NCBI GenBank assembly: GCA_947456995.1
Contig: CANGVB010000205.1
Location: 1 to 6,733 of the forward strand
Length of the DNA stretch: 6,733 nucleotides
Direction: 5' to 3'
From: Bryobacteraceae bacterium
GTDB lineage: Bacteria; Acidobacteriota; Terriglobia; Bryobacterales; Bryobacteraceae
In this document: piece by piece, positions 1 through 6,733 of the stretch
How the letters are laid out: each line of letters opens with the position of its first letter
Numbering within the stretch: position 1 is the stretch's first letter
The notes under the pieces: generated by a model
The model's input: only the letters and a program-made list of their open reading frames with translations
Told to the model about the DNA's origin: nothing
The model's database searches: none
Made by a program: the position numbers and the translations under genes

Positions 1-640
1 GTTGTTCTGTTTGACGTCATACTAGCGCTTGGCCCTTTTGGCTCGGGCCATGCGAGTCTAGCAAAGCGACTGATCCTAAATTATATCCAGCAAGAGCTTT
101 AGTCACAGCTAATCGCTCTCCGGCAACAGGACCCACATCGCTTTCGAAGTTTCGGGCAATTTTGCAATTCAAAGTAGGAATGGTTTTGTTCCATGCAATC
201 TATGGCGACGTCTCATCTTCAACGCCGCGACTTCCGATCCGCCAACTCGAAGTCCAGGATCTCGCCATCTCCGATCTTGATTGCGCCACCCAAATGTGGC
301 AAGGCACTAGGCCGCGTCAAATGACCCAGTGGCGGCAGTCAACATCATCTTCGATTTGAGAGTAACAATGTTTCTTGCGAAGGCTGCAAGAAGACCTTAG
401 GCTAGGAGCAGGGGTCTTCAAATGTCTATGCGCCCGGTCCGTGGACCGTGCGGTAAGATACGCACGCGTGGCTGCAGTCGCTTGGAATTCCCCACACCAT
501 TACGAAGCACAAGAAAATGCAGATAAACCGCCATCTGAGAATCAGGGCAATCATCCTGTTATTCTTGCTTCAGGATCTGCCAAGTCTGGGTGGAAAACTA
601 CGATCGACAAGAAAGAGAATCCCGTAATGGGTTCTAGAAA
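1..640. other. Stretch without a recognisable gene; possible decayed minus-strand coding sequence
   Basis: No intact gene is recognised. On the minus strand two adjacent frames read like protein. One, at about 230-310, contains GAIKIGDGEILDFELADRKS. The other runs from about 195 down to a TGA at 19-17 and contains NFESDVGPVAGERLAVTKAL. A single frameshift near 230 plus a TAG near 200 would join them, which would make this the C-terminal part of a dead gene of unknown family. Further upstream on the minus strand, an ATG at 554-552 opens a 42-codon frame (stop 428-426) whose first 22 residues are hydrophobic and signal-peptide-like, but its ribosome-binding site is poor. A 90-codon plus-strand frame at 375-647 has no recognisable motif. 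It is in the same frame as the recombinase fragment further right, so it could be a decayed upstream part of it. None of these is a confident gene. Confidence 0.3.
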
Positions 641-734
641 TGCCTAGGTGGAAAAGTATGCTGACGGTCTTTCAGTTGCAACCCTCTTGATGGAAGCATA
701 CTAGCGCGCTTACGGGCATACGGGCCACGATTAG

Positions 735-848
735 GGGCTTAGGCCGCGCACCCATTCGCGCTCTATCAATCTGTCTGTGATCCTGCTAGATTGCGTACTG
801 AGGCCGGAGGAAGCCTATCGGTTGAAGTGGGCTGAATACCAATTGAAG
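735..848 (+). pseudogene. Tyrosine recombinase (phage-type integrase) remnant, box I only
   Basis: The plus frame through 777-845 reads VILLDCVLRPEEAYRLKW. This matches the box I pattern of tyrosine recombinases: a hydrophobic run, then a short turn with the catalytic Arg (LRPEE), then RLxW. The box II HxxR motif and the catalytic Tyr are absent. The frame enters the neighbouring AlbA_2 remnant at about 848 and stops around 900 with no further similarity. Upstream the same frame is interrupted by TAG codons at 732-734, about 711-713 and 645-647. An active enzyme is excluded. It may be the element's own former integrase or that of an older insertion. The call rests on about 20 residues of motif, so it is moderate. 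Function and family were judged by eye. Confidence 0.45.
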
Positions 849-849
849 C

Positions 850-1309
850 GGCGAAGCGCTGTTCTCCCATCGCTTGTTCGTGTGTGCCCGGTCCAACAAT
901 AGACGCTGTTTGGTCTCCCGCCCCATGATTTGTGTTGTCGACCCCACGCATTCAAAGGGACGGTTATCAAAGGTAAAAACGCTGCCAACGCGGCTGTCGT
1001 CATCTGGCGACACGGCGATGACAAGAACGTCATAGGCCCCGCCGGGAGTTTCACTCTCTCAACACTTGCTGGGGCTGGAGGCTCCATACGCCGCAGCATC
1101 TGTGCCATATCCCGAAGTGTTTCGTCGCTGATCAATTCGCCCGCAAGAGCTCCATCAGGCGTAACACCAAACAAGACTGTATCGCCAGAACCATTCAGAA
1201 ATGCCCACAGCGTTTCTCCTGCCCGACTGAGTTGGTCTGTTGATTTCTTCAACTCAAGAGTCGACTACTCACCGTTGGAAATAAGTTGATTCAGTTGGCT
1301 TAGGTTCAT
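850..1309 (-). pseudogene. AlbA_2 (Schlafen-like putative DNA-binding) domain protein, broken
   Basis: Minus strand, ATG at 1309-1307. The translation begins MNLSQLNQLISNGE, then an in-frame TAG (1267-1265), then STLELKKSTDQL and FLNGSGDTVLFGVTPDG. Those two motifs are the conserved core of AlbA_2 domains, found at the N-terminus of transcription-regulator-like or helicase-like ATP-binding proteins. After about codon 90 the reading moves to another frame at the GGGGCC run near 1033-1041; one missing base explains it. It continues VIAVSPDDDSRVGSVF, FTFDNRPFECVGSTTQ and LLLDRAHTNKRWEN, again matching family expectation. Similarity ends near 855, where the recombinase remnant begins from the other strand. 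Intact relatives usually carry a further C-terminal region, missing here. It starts 30 bases after the repA stop, so the two were probably one transcription unit. Lesions: premature stop, frameshift, 3' truncation. Not functional. Targets of this family are not well defined. Confidence 0.75.
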
Positions 1310-1339
1310 GTGCGGAGATCGATTCGTCTTCAGCTATTG

Positions 1340-2254
1340 TCATCCGACGCGGGTGCCCACCGCAGTACGTTGTTGAATTTGAAGTGTTCGGCCGTCGAGG
1401 CTGATTGTTGCCGGGCACTCCGGCCAGAGGCTTCTTATAGCGGTAAGCCACTGTTCCAGCATGGCGCGGAATCGGCTTGGCCGAGAGTATTCAACACAGC
1501 CAAGCTGTTGGGTTAACCCAGATGGCCCGAAGAGAGGAATCGACTCGGGGCCCTTTGAGACAAAGCAGCGATAGCTGAGCCAGAGGAAGAGATCCAACAG
1601 TGCCGGCGCAGCGGCTAGAATTTTGATCGCTTCTAGATCGGCCGGAATCGGGTGGCAGGCCACTTCGGCATAGAACTCGTCGCTTAACGTAATCGTATTT
1701 GTCCCGTGCGTCCGCCCTTCGGGCTGGCTGTACTAGATCTCTGCTTCACGCAGAAAGTTGAAGCGACCTCGATGGATTAACGTGGCTTTCGCCTCAGCGG
1801 TCCTGGTTGAGAAGAAAATGGTCGCACCAAAGATTCGCTCGAAAGCGGCCACGATGCGGCGATACTCCTTGCCGCCTTTTGCCATGCCAAACATGTCCAG
1901 CATTTCGGCTGCAGATCGAAACTGGACAACTTGGCTCTTCTGCCGCACGGCTAGTGTTGCGAGGAAGAGCAGTACCAGCCTATCTTGTCCGAACGGAAGT
2001 CCAAATTGAGGATGGCCAGTGATCTGAAGCAGGAAGTTGCCATTGCGTCTTTCGAACAAGAGTTGATCTATAGGTGGCCGACGGATTGGCAAACCACAAA
2101 GAACGAATGGGCGGGAGGCGAACGCCAGAGGTTGCTTGCCTCCTTCCCGGTTCGACCGGACCAGCGCGATTCCTTCAGCTTGCTTGAGCCGATATCGGGA
2201 GATCAGAAGATCCCCGTGCTGCTCGCGAAGCAGATTGCCAGCTTTGGCCAACAT
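1340..2254 (-). pseudogene. repA: Plasmid replication initiator RepA, interrupted by an in-frame TAG
   Basis: Minus strand, ATG at 2254-2252, final TGA at 1342-1340, 305 codons in one frame. RepA proteins of this type bind the plasmid origin and start replication. Visible blocks: FVLCGLPIRRPPIDQLLFER (about residues 50-69), ITGHPQFGLPFGQDRL, SAAEMLDMFGMAKGGKEYRR, FERIFGATIFF, then FNFLREAEI. After these comes TAG (1735-1733) where relatives have Trp, then YSQPEG, LSDEFYAEVACHPIPADLEA, LDLFLWLSYRCF, GCVEYSRPSRFRAMLEQWL and LWPECPA. The second half fits the RepA_C family (plasmid encoded RepA). The frame is otherwise open, so a single Trp-to-amber change separates it from a full protein. Start: ATG 2254 has a GAGG ribosome-binding site 7 bases upstream. 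An upstream extension in frame (TTG at 2293) is blocked by TGA at 2266-2264. The family was recognised from memory of conserved blocks. Confidence 0.8.
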
Positions 2255-2261
2255 CGTCGAA

Positions 2262-2287
2262 CCTCACGCAATTTCGGTTGCGCGAGG
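2262..2287 (-). promoter_or_regulatory. Leader hairpin that buries the repA ribosome-binding site
   Basis: On the minus-strand RNA, CCUCGCGCAA (2287-2278) pairs with UUGCGUGAGG (2271-2262) around a CCGAAA loop. All 10 pairs form, one of them G-U. On the plus strand the same position would be an A-C mismatch, so the structure fits only a minus-strand transcript. The GAGG at the end of the 3' arm is the best ribosome-binding site for ATG 2254, which follows 7 bases later. Structured leaders commonly limit initiator synthesis in plasmids, so a copy-number control role is a reasonable inference. The GC-rich arms could also have arisen by chance. Confidence 0.4.
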
Positions 2288-2335
2288 GGTCAAATCGTCG
2301 TCAGGTTTTGGGAGAGTTTTGCAGCGTCGGCCTCG

Positions 2336-2353
2336 TTACTGCGATTACTGCGT
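2336..2353. repeat. Two tandem 9-base units (TTACTGCGA / TTACTGCGT)
   Basis: Two adjacent copies differ only in the last base. They lie about 90 bases left of the tRNA fragment and upstream of repA. They are too few and too short to call origin iterons or integrase arm sites, but the position suits either. The rest of 2294-2444 shows no gene or other structure. Confidence 0.2.
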
Positions 2354-2444
2354 TAAGGCCGGTTTTCACTTTACTCTATGGTTCCAGGTGGTCTGGATTG
2401 CCGCCATGGTCGCATATGTTCTTGATTTGCGAACGAGGTGTGTA

Positions 2445-2489
2445 TTCCCAAGCTGAACGTCGCCGGTTCGAACCCGGTCTCCCGCTCCA
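2445..2489 (+). other. 3' half of tRNA-Gly(CCC): putative integration attachment site (attR-like)
   Basis: Read 5' to 3': anticodon loop TTCCCAA (2445-2451, anticodon CCC), 3' anticodon-stem strand GCTGA (2452-2456), 5-base variable loop, T arm GCCGG-TTCGAAC-CCGGT (2462-2478), 3' acceptor strand CTCCCGC (2479-2485), discriminator T, and encoded CCA (2487-2489). The CTCCCGC acceptor strand with discriminator T is typical of bacterial tRNA-Gly. The 5' half is missing. The bases before the loop (GTGTA) do not pair with GCTGA, and no GCGGGAG acceptor strand, D arm or 5' end occurs in the 80 bases upstream. This is not a functional tRNA. A break at the anticodon loop is a standard crossover position for tyrosine integrases, so it is read as the duplicated attachment core at the distal end of an integrated element. 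Confidence 0.85.
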
Positions 2490-2496
2490 CTTTCAA

Positions 2497-2536
2497 CTGC
2501 CTCCCTTTGCCTTGCTAAGATCACCAAAGGAGGCAG
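2497..2536 (+). promoter_or_regulatory. Hairpin enclosing the iorA ribosome-binding site
   Basis: CTGCCTCCCTTTG (2497-2509) is complementary to CAAAGGAGGCAG (2525-2536) over 12 pairs with one bulged C; the loop is 15 bases. The right arm contains the strong ribosome-binding site AAAGGAGG (2526-2533), 5 bases before the iorA ATG. The folded RNA would hide it. No T run follows, so this is not an ordinary intrinsic terminator. It begins 8 bases after the tRNA CCA. No convincing promoter was found between the tRNA end and the ATG. A TTCAAC/TAAGAT pair with 18-base spacing (2492-2521) would place the transcription start inside the ribosome-binding site. Confidence 0.45.
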
Positions 2537-2538
2537 CC

Positions 2539-3006
2539 ATGCCCGCAATCCGCTTTACGCTTAACAGCAAACCTCAAACTGTCGACCTTCCATCCTCCAT
2601 GCCCCTGCTTTGGGTGCTCCGCGATCACTTTGAGATGACCGGCACCAAGTTCGGTTGTGGCATGTCTCTGTGTGGTGCTTGCACCGTACATGTCAACGGG
2701 CAACCGGTTCGCTCGTGTGTCACCCCGGTCTCTTCGCTGGCGGGTAAGTCTGTCACCACAATTGAAGGCCTCAACAATCACCCCGTTCAGCAAGCCTGGA
2801 TTGAAGAAGACGTGCCGCAGTGCGGCTATTGCCAATCCGGCCAGATCATGACCGCCGCTGCTCTGCTGGCCAAAACTGCCCATCCTACTGACGCTGATAT
2901 CAACGAAGCCTTGCGCGGAAACATCTGCCGCTGCGGCGCTTACTGCGAAATCCGTAAAGCCATCCACCGCGCCGCCAGCGTCCAGGCAACAGGAGCTGCC
3001 AAGTGA
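2539..3006 (+). CDS. iorA: [2Fe-2S] subunit of an IorAB-type molybdenum hydroxylase
   Basis: 155 residues, the usual size for this subunit (about 150-160). It passes electrons from the molybdenum site of its partner to an outside acceptor. N-terminal plant-ferredoxin-like domain: Cys40, Cys45, Cys48 and Cys60 ([16 protein letters not shown]) bind the first [2Fe-2S] cluster. C-terminal helical domain: Cys95, Cys98, Cys130 and Cys132 (QCGYCQSGQ and NICRCGAY) bind the second. All eight ligands are present. ATG 2539 is chosen because AAAGGAGG precedes it by 5 bases and the N-terminus aligns with the family. The open frame extends further left but runs through the tRNA fragment. There is no signal peptide. 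Its partner has a Tat signal, so it is probably exported folded as a passenger. It overlaps the next gene by 4 bases. The true substrate is unknown: the isoquinoline name reflects the family type only. Confidence 0.92.
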   Translation: MPAIRFTLNSKPQTVDLPSSMPLLWVLRDHFEMTGTKFGCGMSLCGACTVHVNGQPVRSCVTPVSSLAGKSVTTIEGLNNHPVQQAWIEEDVPQCGYCQSGQIMTAAALLAKTAHPTDADINEALRGNICRCGAYCEIRKAIHRAASVQATGAAK

Positions 3007-5039
3007 AGCGACGTAGTTTCCTCGCCACGGCTGCAGCCGGGCTCACGATCCATTTCCCCCTTGGTGCTGCCCCCACTGCGGCCGCTAAGCTGAATGGCTT
3101 TGTACACATCGCCCCTGACGATCAGGTCACACTCTTCATCCACAAAGCCGAAATGGGCCAGGGCACAGTTACCTCCATCGCCATGCTCCTTGCAGAAGAG
3201 CTCGATTGCGACTGGTCGAAAATCAAGACGCAATTCCCGGGGATCAGCAAAGAGTATGGGCCATTTCAAGGCGTCTTTGGCAGCCATAGCATGCGTACCT
3301 CGTGGGAACCGGTTCGCCGTGCCGGAGCCACCGCCCGCGCCATGCTGGTGCAGGCCGCTGCGCAACAATGGGGCGTCCCTGCAGATACCTGCACCACCAG
3401 TAACAGCAAGGTAAGTAGCGGTAACCGCAGCCTCAGCTTTGGCGAGCTCGCAGTTGCCGCCTCAAAGCTCCCGGCCCCCTCAAACGTCACCCTCAAATCT
3501 CCGCAGCAATTCAAACTCATCGGCAAGAGCACCAAACGCCTCGATACTCCAGCCAAGACCAACGGCACGGCTAAGTTCGGTATCGACATCTACCGCCCCG
3601 GCATGCTTCATGCCGCTATTGCCCGATCTCCCGTTTTCGGCGGCAAACTCAAATCCTTCGATGCAGCCAAGGCCAAAGCCTTTCCTGGCGTCAAGGATGT
3701 GATCGCTGTTCCCAGCGGCGTCGCTGTTCTGGCCAACTCCACCTGGGCCGCCATGCAAGGCAAGCGTCTTCTGACTGTCGAATGGAATGAAGGCCCTACT
3801 GCCGCGCACTCCACTGCTTCCATGGCCCAAGAATATGCGGCGAAGATCGCGCAACCCGGCGCTGTTGCCCGCAACACCGGAGACGCCACTCAAGCCTCAT
3901 TGACGCTGGAAGCCACCTACGCCGCGCCCTTCCTCGCCCACGCTCCCATGGAGCCTCTGAATGCGATTGCCGATGTGCGCAAGGATTCGTGTGAGGTCTG
4001 GGCTTCGACGCAAGGCCAAAGCGCTGCCGAACAGGCAGCCATGCGAATCACCGGGCTTAAAGCCGAACAAGTCACCATCCACACAGAATTCATGGGCGGT
4101 GGCTTCGGCCGCCGCGCTAACGCCGATTACATCGCCGAAGCCGTTGAAGTATCCAAGGCTGCCGACTCTCCCGTTAAGGTGACCTGGTCACGCGAAGACG
4201 ACATGCAGCAAGACTTCTACCGGCCGGCCGCGATGGTCCATTTTGCTGGCGCACTCGATAGCGAAGGTTGGCCTCAGGCGCTCCGTGCCCGCATTGCCTC
4301 CGCGCCCTTTGGTGGCCTCCGCGACGGTGTGTCTCGCACCGGCGTTGAAGGCATCCACGACACTCCCTACAGCATTCCCAACCTCCGTGTTGAGTACCAC
4401 GCCATGGAGCACGGCATCCCTGTCAGCTACTGGCGCAGCGTCGGCTATTCACAAAATACCTTCTTCCTCGAATGCATGATCGACGAACTCGCCGCCGCCG
4501 GTAAGAAGGATCCGCTCGAGGTGCGCCGCCGTCTGCTGGCCAAGACTCCGCGTTTGCTGGCTGCGCTGGATCTCGCCGCCGCAAAGGCCTCCTGGTCTAC
4601 GCCCCTCGCCCCCGGACGTGGACGCGGCATCGCTGTGTCCAACAACATCGGTAGCTTCACAGCGCAGATAGCCGAAGTGACGCTGAACCAGGGTAAGCTT
4701 CGGGTGGACCGTGTCGTCTGTGCCGTAGATTGTGGCACCGTCATCAATCCACGAGGCGTCGAGCAACAGATCATGAGCGGGATCGTCTACGGTCTCACTG
4801 CAGCGCTCAAAGACCCCATCACCATCGACCGCGGCCGCGTAAAGCAACGCAACTTCAACGATTACGACATGCTTCGCATTGACGAGATGCCAATCGTTGA
4901 AGTCCACATAGTTGAAAGCAAGGCTCCACCTTCAGGGACCGGTGAGGCCAGTACGCCTACGATCGCCCCGGCCATTGCCAACGCGATCTTCGCCGCAACC
5001 GGCAAGCGTCATCGCTCACTGCCGCTTCGTTTCGCCTAA
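3003..5039 (+). CDS. iorB: Molybdopterin-binding catalytic subunit of an IorAB-type hydroxylase, Tat-exported
   Basis: 678 residues from GTG 3003, which overlaps the iorA stop (GTGA), with AGGAG at 2991-2995. It catalyses water-derived hydroxylation of an aldehyde or N-heterocycle at a molybdenum centre. The N-terminus [13 protein letters not shown] is a twin-arginine signal, so the site is probably periplasmic. Then KAEMGQGT (about 48-55), [16 protein letters not shown] (about 100-115), the a/b hammerhead domain (about 187-265), HAPMEPLNA (313-321), and MGGGFGRR (364-371) contacting the cofactor. PPSGTGEAS near the C-terminus carries Glu648, at the position of the family's catalytic glutamate. 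The sequence is intact, though shorter than classic IorB (over 700). No FAD subunit is present, which fits the two-subunit type that donates electrons to a cytochrome or quinone chain. No cytochrome c or XdhC-like insertion factor lies nearby. The substrate cannot be told from sequence. Confidence 0.9.
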   Translation: MKRRSFLATAAAGLTIHFPLGAAPTAAAKLNGFVHIAPDDQVTLFIHKAEMGQGTVTSIAMLLAEELDCDWSKIKTQFPGISKEYGPFQGVFGSHSMRTSWEPVRRAGATARAMLVQAAAQQWGVPADTCTTSNSKVSSGNRSLSFGELAVAASKLPAPSNVTLKSPQQFKLIGKSTKRLDTPAKTNGTAKFGIDIYRPGMLHAAIARSPVFGGKLKSFDAAKAKAFPGVKDVIAVPSGVAVLANSTWAAMQGKRLLTVEWNEGPTAAHSTASMAQEYAAKIAQPGAVARNTGDATQASLTLEATYAAPFLAHAPMEPLNAIADVRKDSCEVWASTQGQSAAEQAAMRITGLKAEQVTIHTEFMGGGFGRRANADYIAEAVEVSKAADSPVKVTWSREDDMQQDFYRPAAMVHFAGALDSEGWPQALRARIASAPFGGLRDGVSRTGVEGIHDTPYSIPNLRVEYHAMEHGIPVSYWRSVGYSQNTFFLECMIDELAAAGKKDPLEVRRRLLAKTPRLLAALDLAAAKASWSTPLAPGRGRGIAVSNNIGSFTAQIAEVTLNQGKLRVDRVVCAVDCGTVINPRGVEQQIMSGIVYGLTAALKDPITIDRGRVKQRNFNDYDMLRIDEMPIVEVHIVESKAPPSGTGEASTPTIAPAIANAIFAATGKRHRSLPLRFA

Positions 5040-5040
5040 C

Positions 5041-6733
5041 TTACTTGGCCTTTTTTTCGATCTTGGCCCAGGCGTCGCGAAGCTGTACGGTGCGATTGCA
5101 AACCAGCTTTTCGGCTGTCGAATCTGAATCCACATTGAAGTAGCCAACTCTTTCGAATTGGAAGTGTGTGTTGGCTTCGACGCCTTTCACGCAGGGCTCG
5201 ATCTTGGCATTGCTCTTGACGACCAATGAATTGGGATTGAGCTGCGTTGCCAGGTCATCCGACTGTGGTGCATCTTCGAGCAGCAGGCTCTCGTAGAGAC
5301 GGGCTTCAAAGTCGAGCGCATGCTCGGCTGATACCCAGTGAATTGTCGATTTCACCTTGCGTCCGTCGGGAGAATCCCCGCCCCGGCTGGCTGGATCGTA
5401 GGTGCAGTGAACGACGGTGACTTCGCCGTTTTCATCCTTCTCAACGCCCACGCACTTGACGAAGTACGCATAGCGGAGGCGAACCTCCTGCCCCGGGAAG
5501 AGGCGATGATACTTGGGCGGCGGCACCTCACGGAAATCATCGCGTTCAATGTAAAGAACCTTCGAGAAGGGTACAGCGCGGCTCCCCATCTCGGGTGCAT
5601 CCGGGTGGTTCGGGGCCATATGCTCTTCGGTCTGGCCGTCGGGGTAATTGTCGATTACAACCTTGATCGGGTCGATCACCGCCATGACGCGACGGGCTCG
5701 CTTATTGAGATCTTCGCGAATGTGGTGCTCAAGCAAGGCCAGCTCAATTACGCCATTGCTCTTGGACACACCAATCGAGCCACAGAAATTGCGGATCGCT
5801 TCTGGCGTATAACCGCGGCGTCGAATGCCCGATAGCGTAGGCATGCGCGGGTCATCCCAGCCCGAGACGAAGCCCTTTTGCACCAACTGCAAAAGTTTAC
5901 GCTTGCTGAGCATCGTGTTGGTGATGTTCAGCCGGTCGAATTCGATCTGCTGCGGCTGGTGAATGCCGAGGCTTTTGACATACCAGTCGTACAGCGGCCG
6001 ATGGTCTTCAAACTCCAGAGTGCATATGGAATGGGTAATGCCTTCAATCGAATCGCACTCGCCGTGAGCGTAGTCATACATCGGATAGATCAGCCAGTCG
6101 TTGCCGGTGCGATGGTGTTCAGCGCGCAGGATGCGGTACATCACCGGGTCCCGCATGTTGAAGTTCGGCGACGCCATGTCGATCTTCGATCGAAGCGTAC
6201 GGGACCCATCCGGAAATTCGCCTGCTCTCATGCGATGGAAAAGGTCGAGGTTTTCTTCTACCGAACGGTTGCGGTATGGGCTCTCGATTCCCGGCTCTGT
6301 AGTAGTGCCACGGGTTTCGCGAACCTGATCGGCGGTGAGATCACACACATAAGCCTGGCCTTGCTGGATCAACTGGACAGCCCACTGGAAGAGTTGCTCG
6401 AAGTAATCTGAGGCGTAAAAGATCCGGTCTTCCCAATCAAATCCAAGCCAGCGAACGTCTTTGATGATGCTGTCGACGTATTCGGTTTCTTCCTTCGAAG
6501 GATTGGTGTCGTCAAAGCGTAGATTGCACTTGCCGCCGAAATCTTTGGCGAGCCCGAAATTCAGACAGATCGATTTTGCGTGCCCAATGTGAAGGTAGCC
6601 GTTGGGCTCTGGAGGAAAGCGGGTGTGGACACGGCCATCGTTCTTTCCGTTCTGAATATCCTGAATGATGATGTCGCGGATGAAGTTCGAAGGGGCCTTT
6701 TCAGACGAGGCAGGGGTCTCGGTAGGACCGTCA
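5041..6733 (-). CDS. glnS: Glutaminyl-tRNA synthetase (start lies beyond the right edge)
   Basis: Cytoplasmic class I synthetase that charges tRNA-Gln with glutamine. The frame stays open from TAA at 5043-5041 to the window edge: 563 residues visible, against about 554 in E. coli. Only the start and perhaps a few residues are missing. Near the visible N-terminus: [12 protein letters not shown], then [17 protein letters not shown] with the HIGH motif at 6591-6580. Next come [11 protein letters not shown], then the acceptor-end domain ([35 protein letters not shown]), [20 protein letters not shown], and the KMSKS equivalent MLSKRK (about visible residues 274-279). The C-terminal anticodon-binding barrels end with FNRTVxLRDxWAK-like sequence, here [19 protein letters not shown]. 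The first start codon inside the window is a TTG at 6372, which would cut off the HIGH motif and is not the real start. It converges on iorB with one base between the stops. All active-site motifs are intact. Confidence 0.97.
   Translation of the reverse strand, partial: DGPTETPASSEKAPSNFIRDIIIQDIQNGKNDGRVHTRFPPEPNGYLHIGHAKSICLNFGLAKDFGGKCNLRFDDTNPSKEETEYVDSIIKDVRWLGFDWEDRIFYASDYFEQLFQWAVQLIQQGQAYVCDLTADQVRETRGTTTEPGIESPYRNRSVEENLDLFHRMRAGEFPDGSRTLRSKIDMASPNFNMRDPVMYRILRAEHHRTGNDWLIYPMYDYAHGECDSIEGITHSICTLEFEDHRPLYDWYVKSLGIHQPQQIEFDRLNITNTMLSKRKLLQLVQKGFVSGWDDPRMPTLSGIRRRGYTPEAIRNFCGSIGVSKSNGVIELALLEHHIREDLNKRARRVMAVIDPIKVVIDNYPDGQTEEHMAPNHPDAPEMGSRAVPFSKVLYIERDDFREVPPPKYHRLFPGQEVRLRYAYFVKCVGVEKDENGEVTVVHCTYDPASRGGDSPDGRKVKSTIHWVSAEHALDFEARLYESLLLEDAPQSDDLATQLNPNSLVVKSNAKIEPCVKGVEANTHFQFERVGYFNVDSDSTAEKLVCNRTVQLRDAWAKIEKKAK

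Larger units (their letters stand above)
1..2489. mobile_element. Right-hand end of a decayed integrated plasmid-like element
   Basis: The interval ends at a 3' tRNA-Gly fragment (2445-2489) and contains only broken genes of mobile-element type: a tyrosine-recombinase fragment, an AlbA_2-domain gene and a plasmid replication initiator. The fragment reads on the plus strand. For an element inserted in the 3' part of a tRNA gene, the rebuilt full tRNA therefore lies at the left end of the element, outside this window, and the element occupies the sequence left of 2445. Everything to the right is intact and housekeeping-like. The left boundary is not visible. Seen directly: the tRNA fragment and the lesions. 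Inferred: that they belong to one element. Confidence 0.6.

Noticed and set aside
815..1252. A 145-residue minus-strand gene starting at TTG 1252
   Set aside because: It is the middle of the AlbA_2 pseudogene. Family similarity begins at ATG 1309 and leaves this frame near 1036; the last 50 or so residues are out of frame.
1..2444. CRISPR array, toxin-antitoxin pair or insertion sequence with terminal repeats
   Set aside because: No spaced direct repeats, no paired small genes with recognisable motifs, and no transposase or terminal inverted repeats were seen.
2410..2489. A complete tRNA gene
   Set aside because: No matching 5' acceptor strand, D arm or 5' anticodon-stem strand is present; only the 3' half exists.
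2278..2538. In-frame extension of iorA upstream of 2539
   Set aside because: It reads through the tRNA fragment and has no family similarity. The strong ribosome-binding site and the domain start both fix ATG 2539.
3094..4907. Long minus-strand frames opposite iorB
   Set aside because: They are shadows of a strongly biased GC-rich coding sequence and have no recognisable domains.
5045..5056. T run after iorB as an intrinsic terminator
   Set aside because: No stable GC-rich stem precedes it; only about 3-4 weak pairs form. The T run encodes the lysines at the end of glnS on the other strand.
6370..6372. TTG at 6372 as the glnS start
   Set aside because: The frame continues upstream without a stop and includes the essential HIGH motif.

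Overview
The window has two contrasting halves. Positions 1-2489 look like the decayed right-hand end of an integrated mobile element. Positions 2539-6733 hold three intact, densely packed chromosomal genes. No undescribed system can be shown here. The main interest is a recognisable integration scar and the RNA structures beside it.

Left half. On the plus strand around 735-848 there is a short fragment resembling box I of a tyrosine recombinase. It meets, tail to tail, a broken minus-strand gene for an AlbA_2 (Schlafen-like) domain protein (about 850-1309). Upstream of that, on the same strand, is a plasmid-type replication initiator gene (repA, 1340-2254) interrupted by one in-frame TAG. 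At 2445-2489 lies a perfect-looking 3' half of a tRNA-Gly(CCC) gene, from anticodon loop to CCA, with no 5' half. That is what an element integrated into the 3' part of a tRNA gene leaves at its far end. The orientation puts the element to the left, where the dead plasmid and phage-type genes are. Positions 1-640 contain no gene I recognise, only hints of decayed coding sequence on the minus strand.

Right half. Fifty bases after the tRNA fragment starts a two-gene operon. It encodes a [2Fe-2S] subunit (iorA-like, 2539-3006) and a Tat-signal-bearing molybdopterin-binding subunit (iorB-like, 3003-5039) of a xanthine-oxidase-family dehydrogenase of the isoquinoline 1-oxidoreductase type. The two overlap by 4 bases. 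The iorA ribosome-binding site sits in the 3' arm of a 12-bp hairpin. One base after the iorB stop, convergently, is the end of glnS (glutaminyl-tRNA synthetase). It stays open to the right edge and lacks only its start.

Organism. The combination of a bacterial GlnRS, an IorAB-type Tat-exported molybdoenzyme and a recombinase fragment with an LRPEEAYRLKW-type box I suggests Acidobacteriota (Terriglobia-like). This is inference from family recall, not a search. Proposed history: the ancestral order was probably tRNA-Gly - iorAB - (convergent) glnS. A plasmid-like element then integrated into the tRNA, rebuilt the complete tRNA at its own far end, left this 3' copy beside iorA, and has since decayed.
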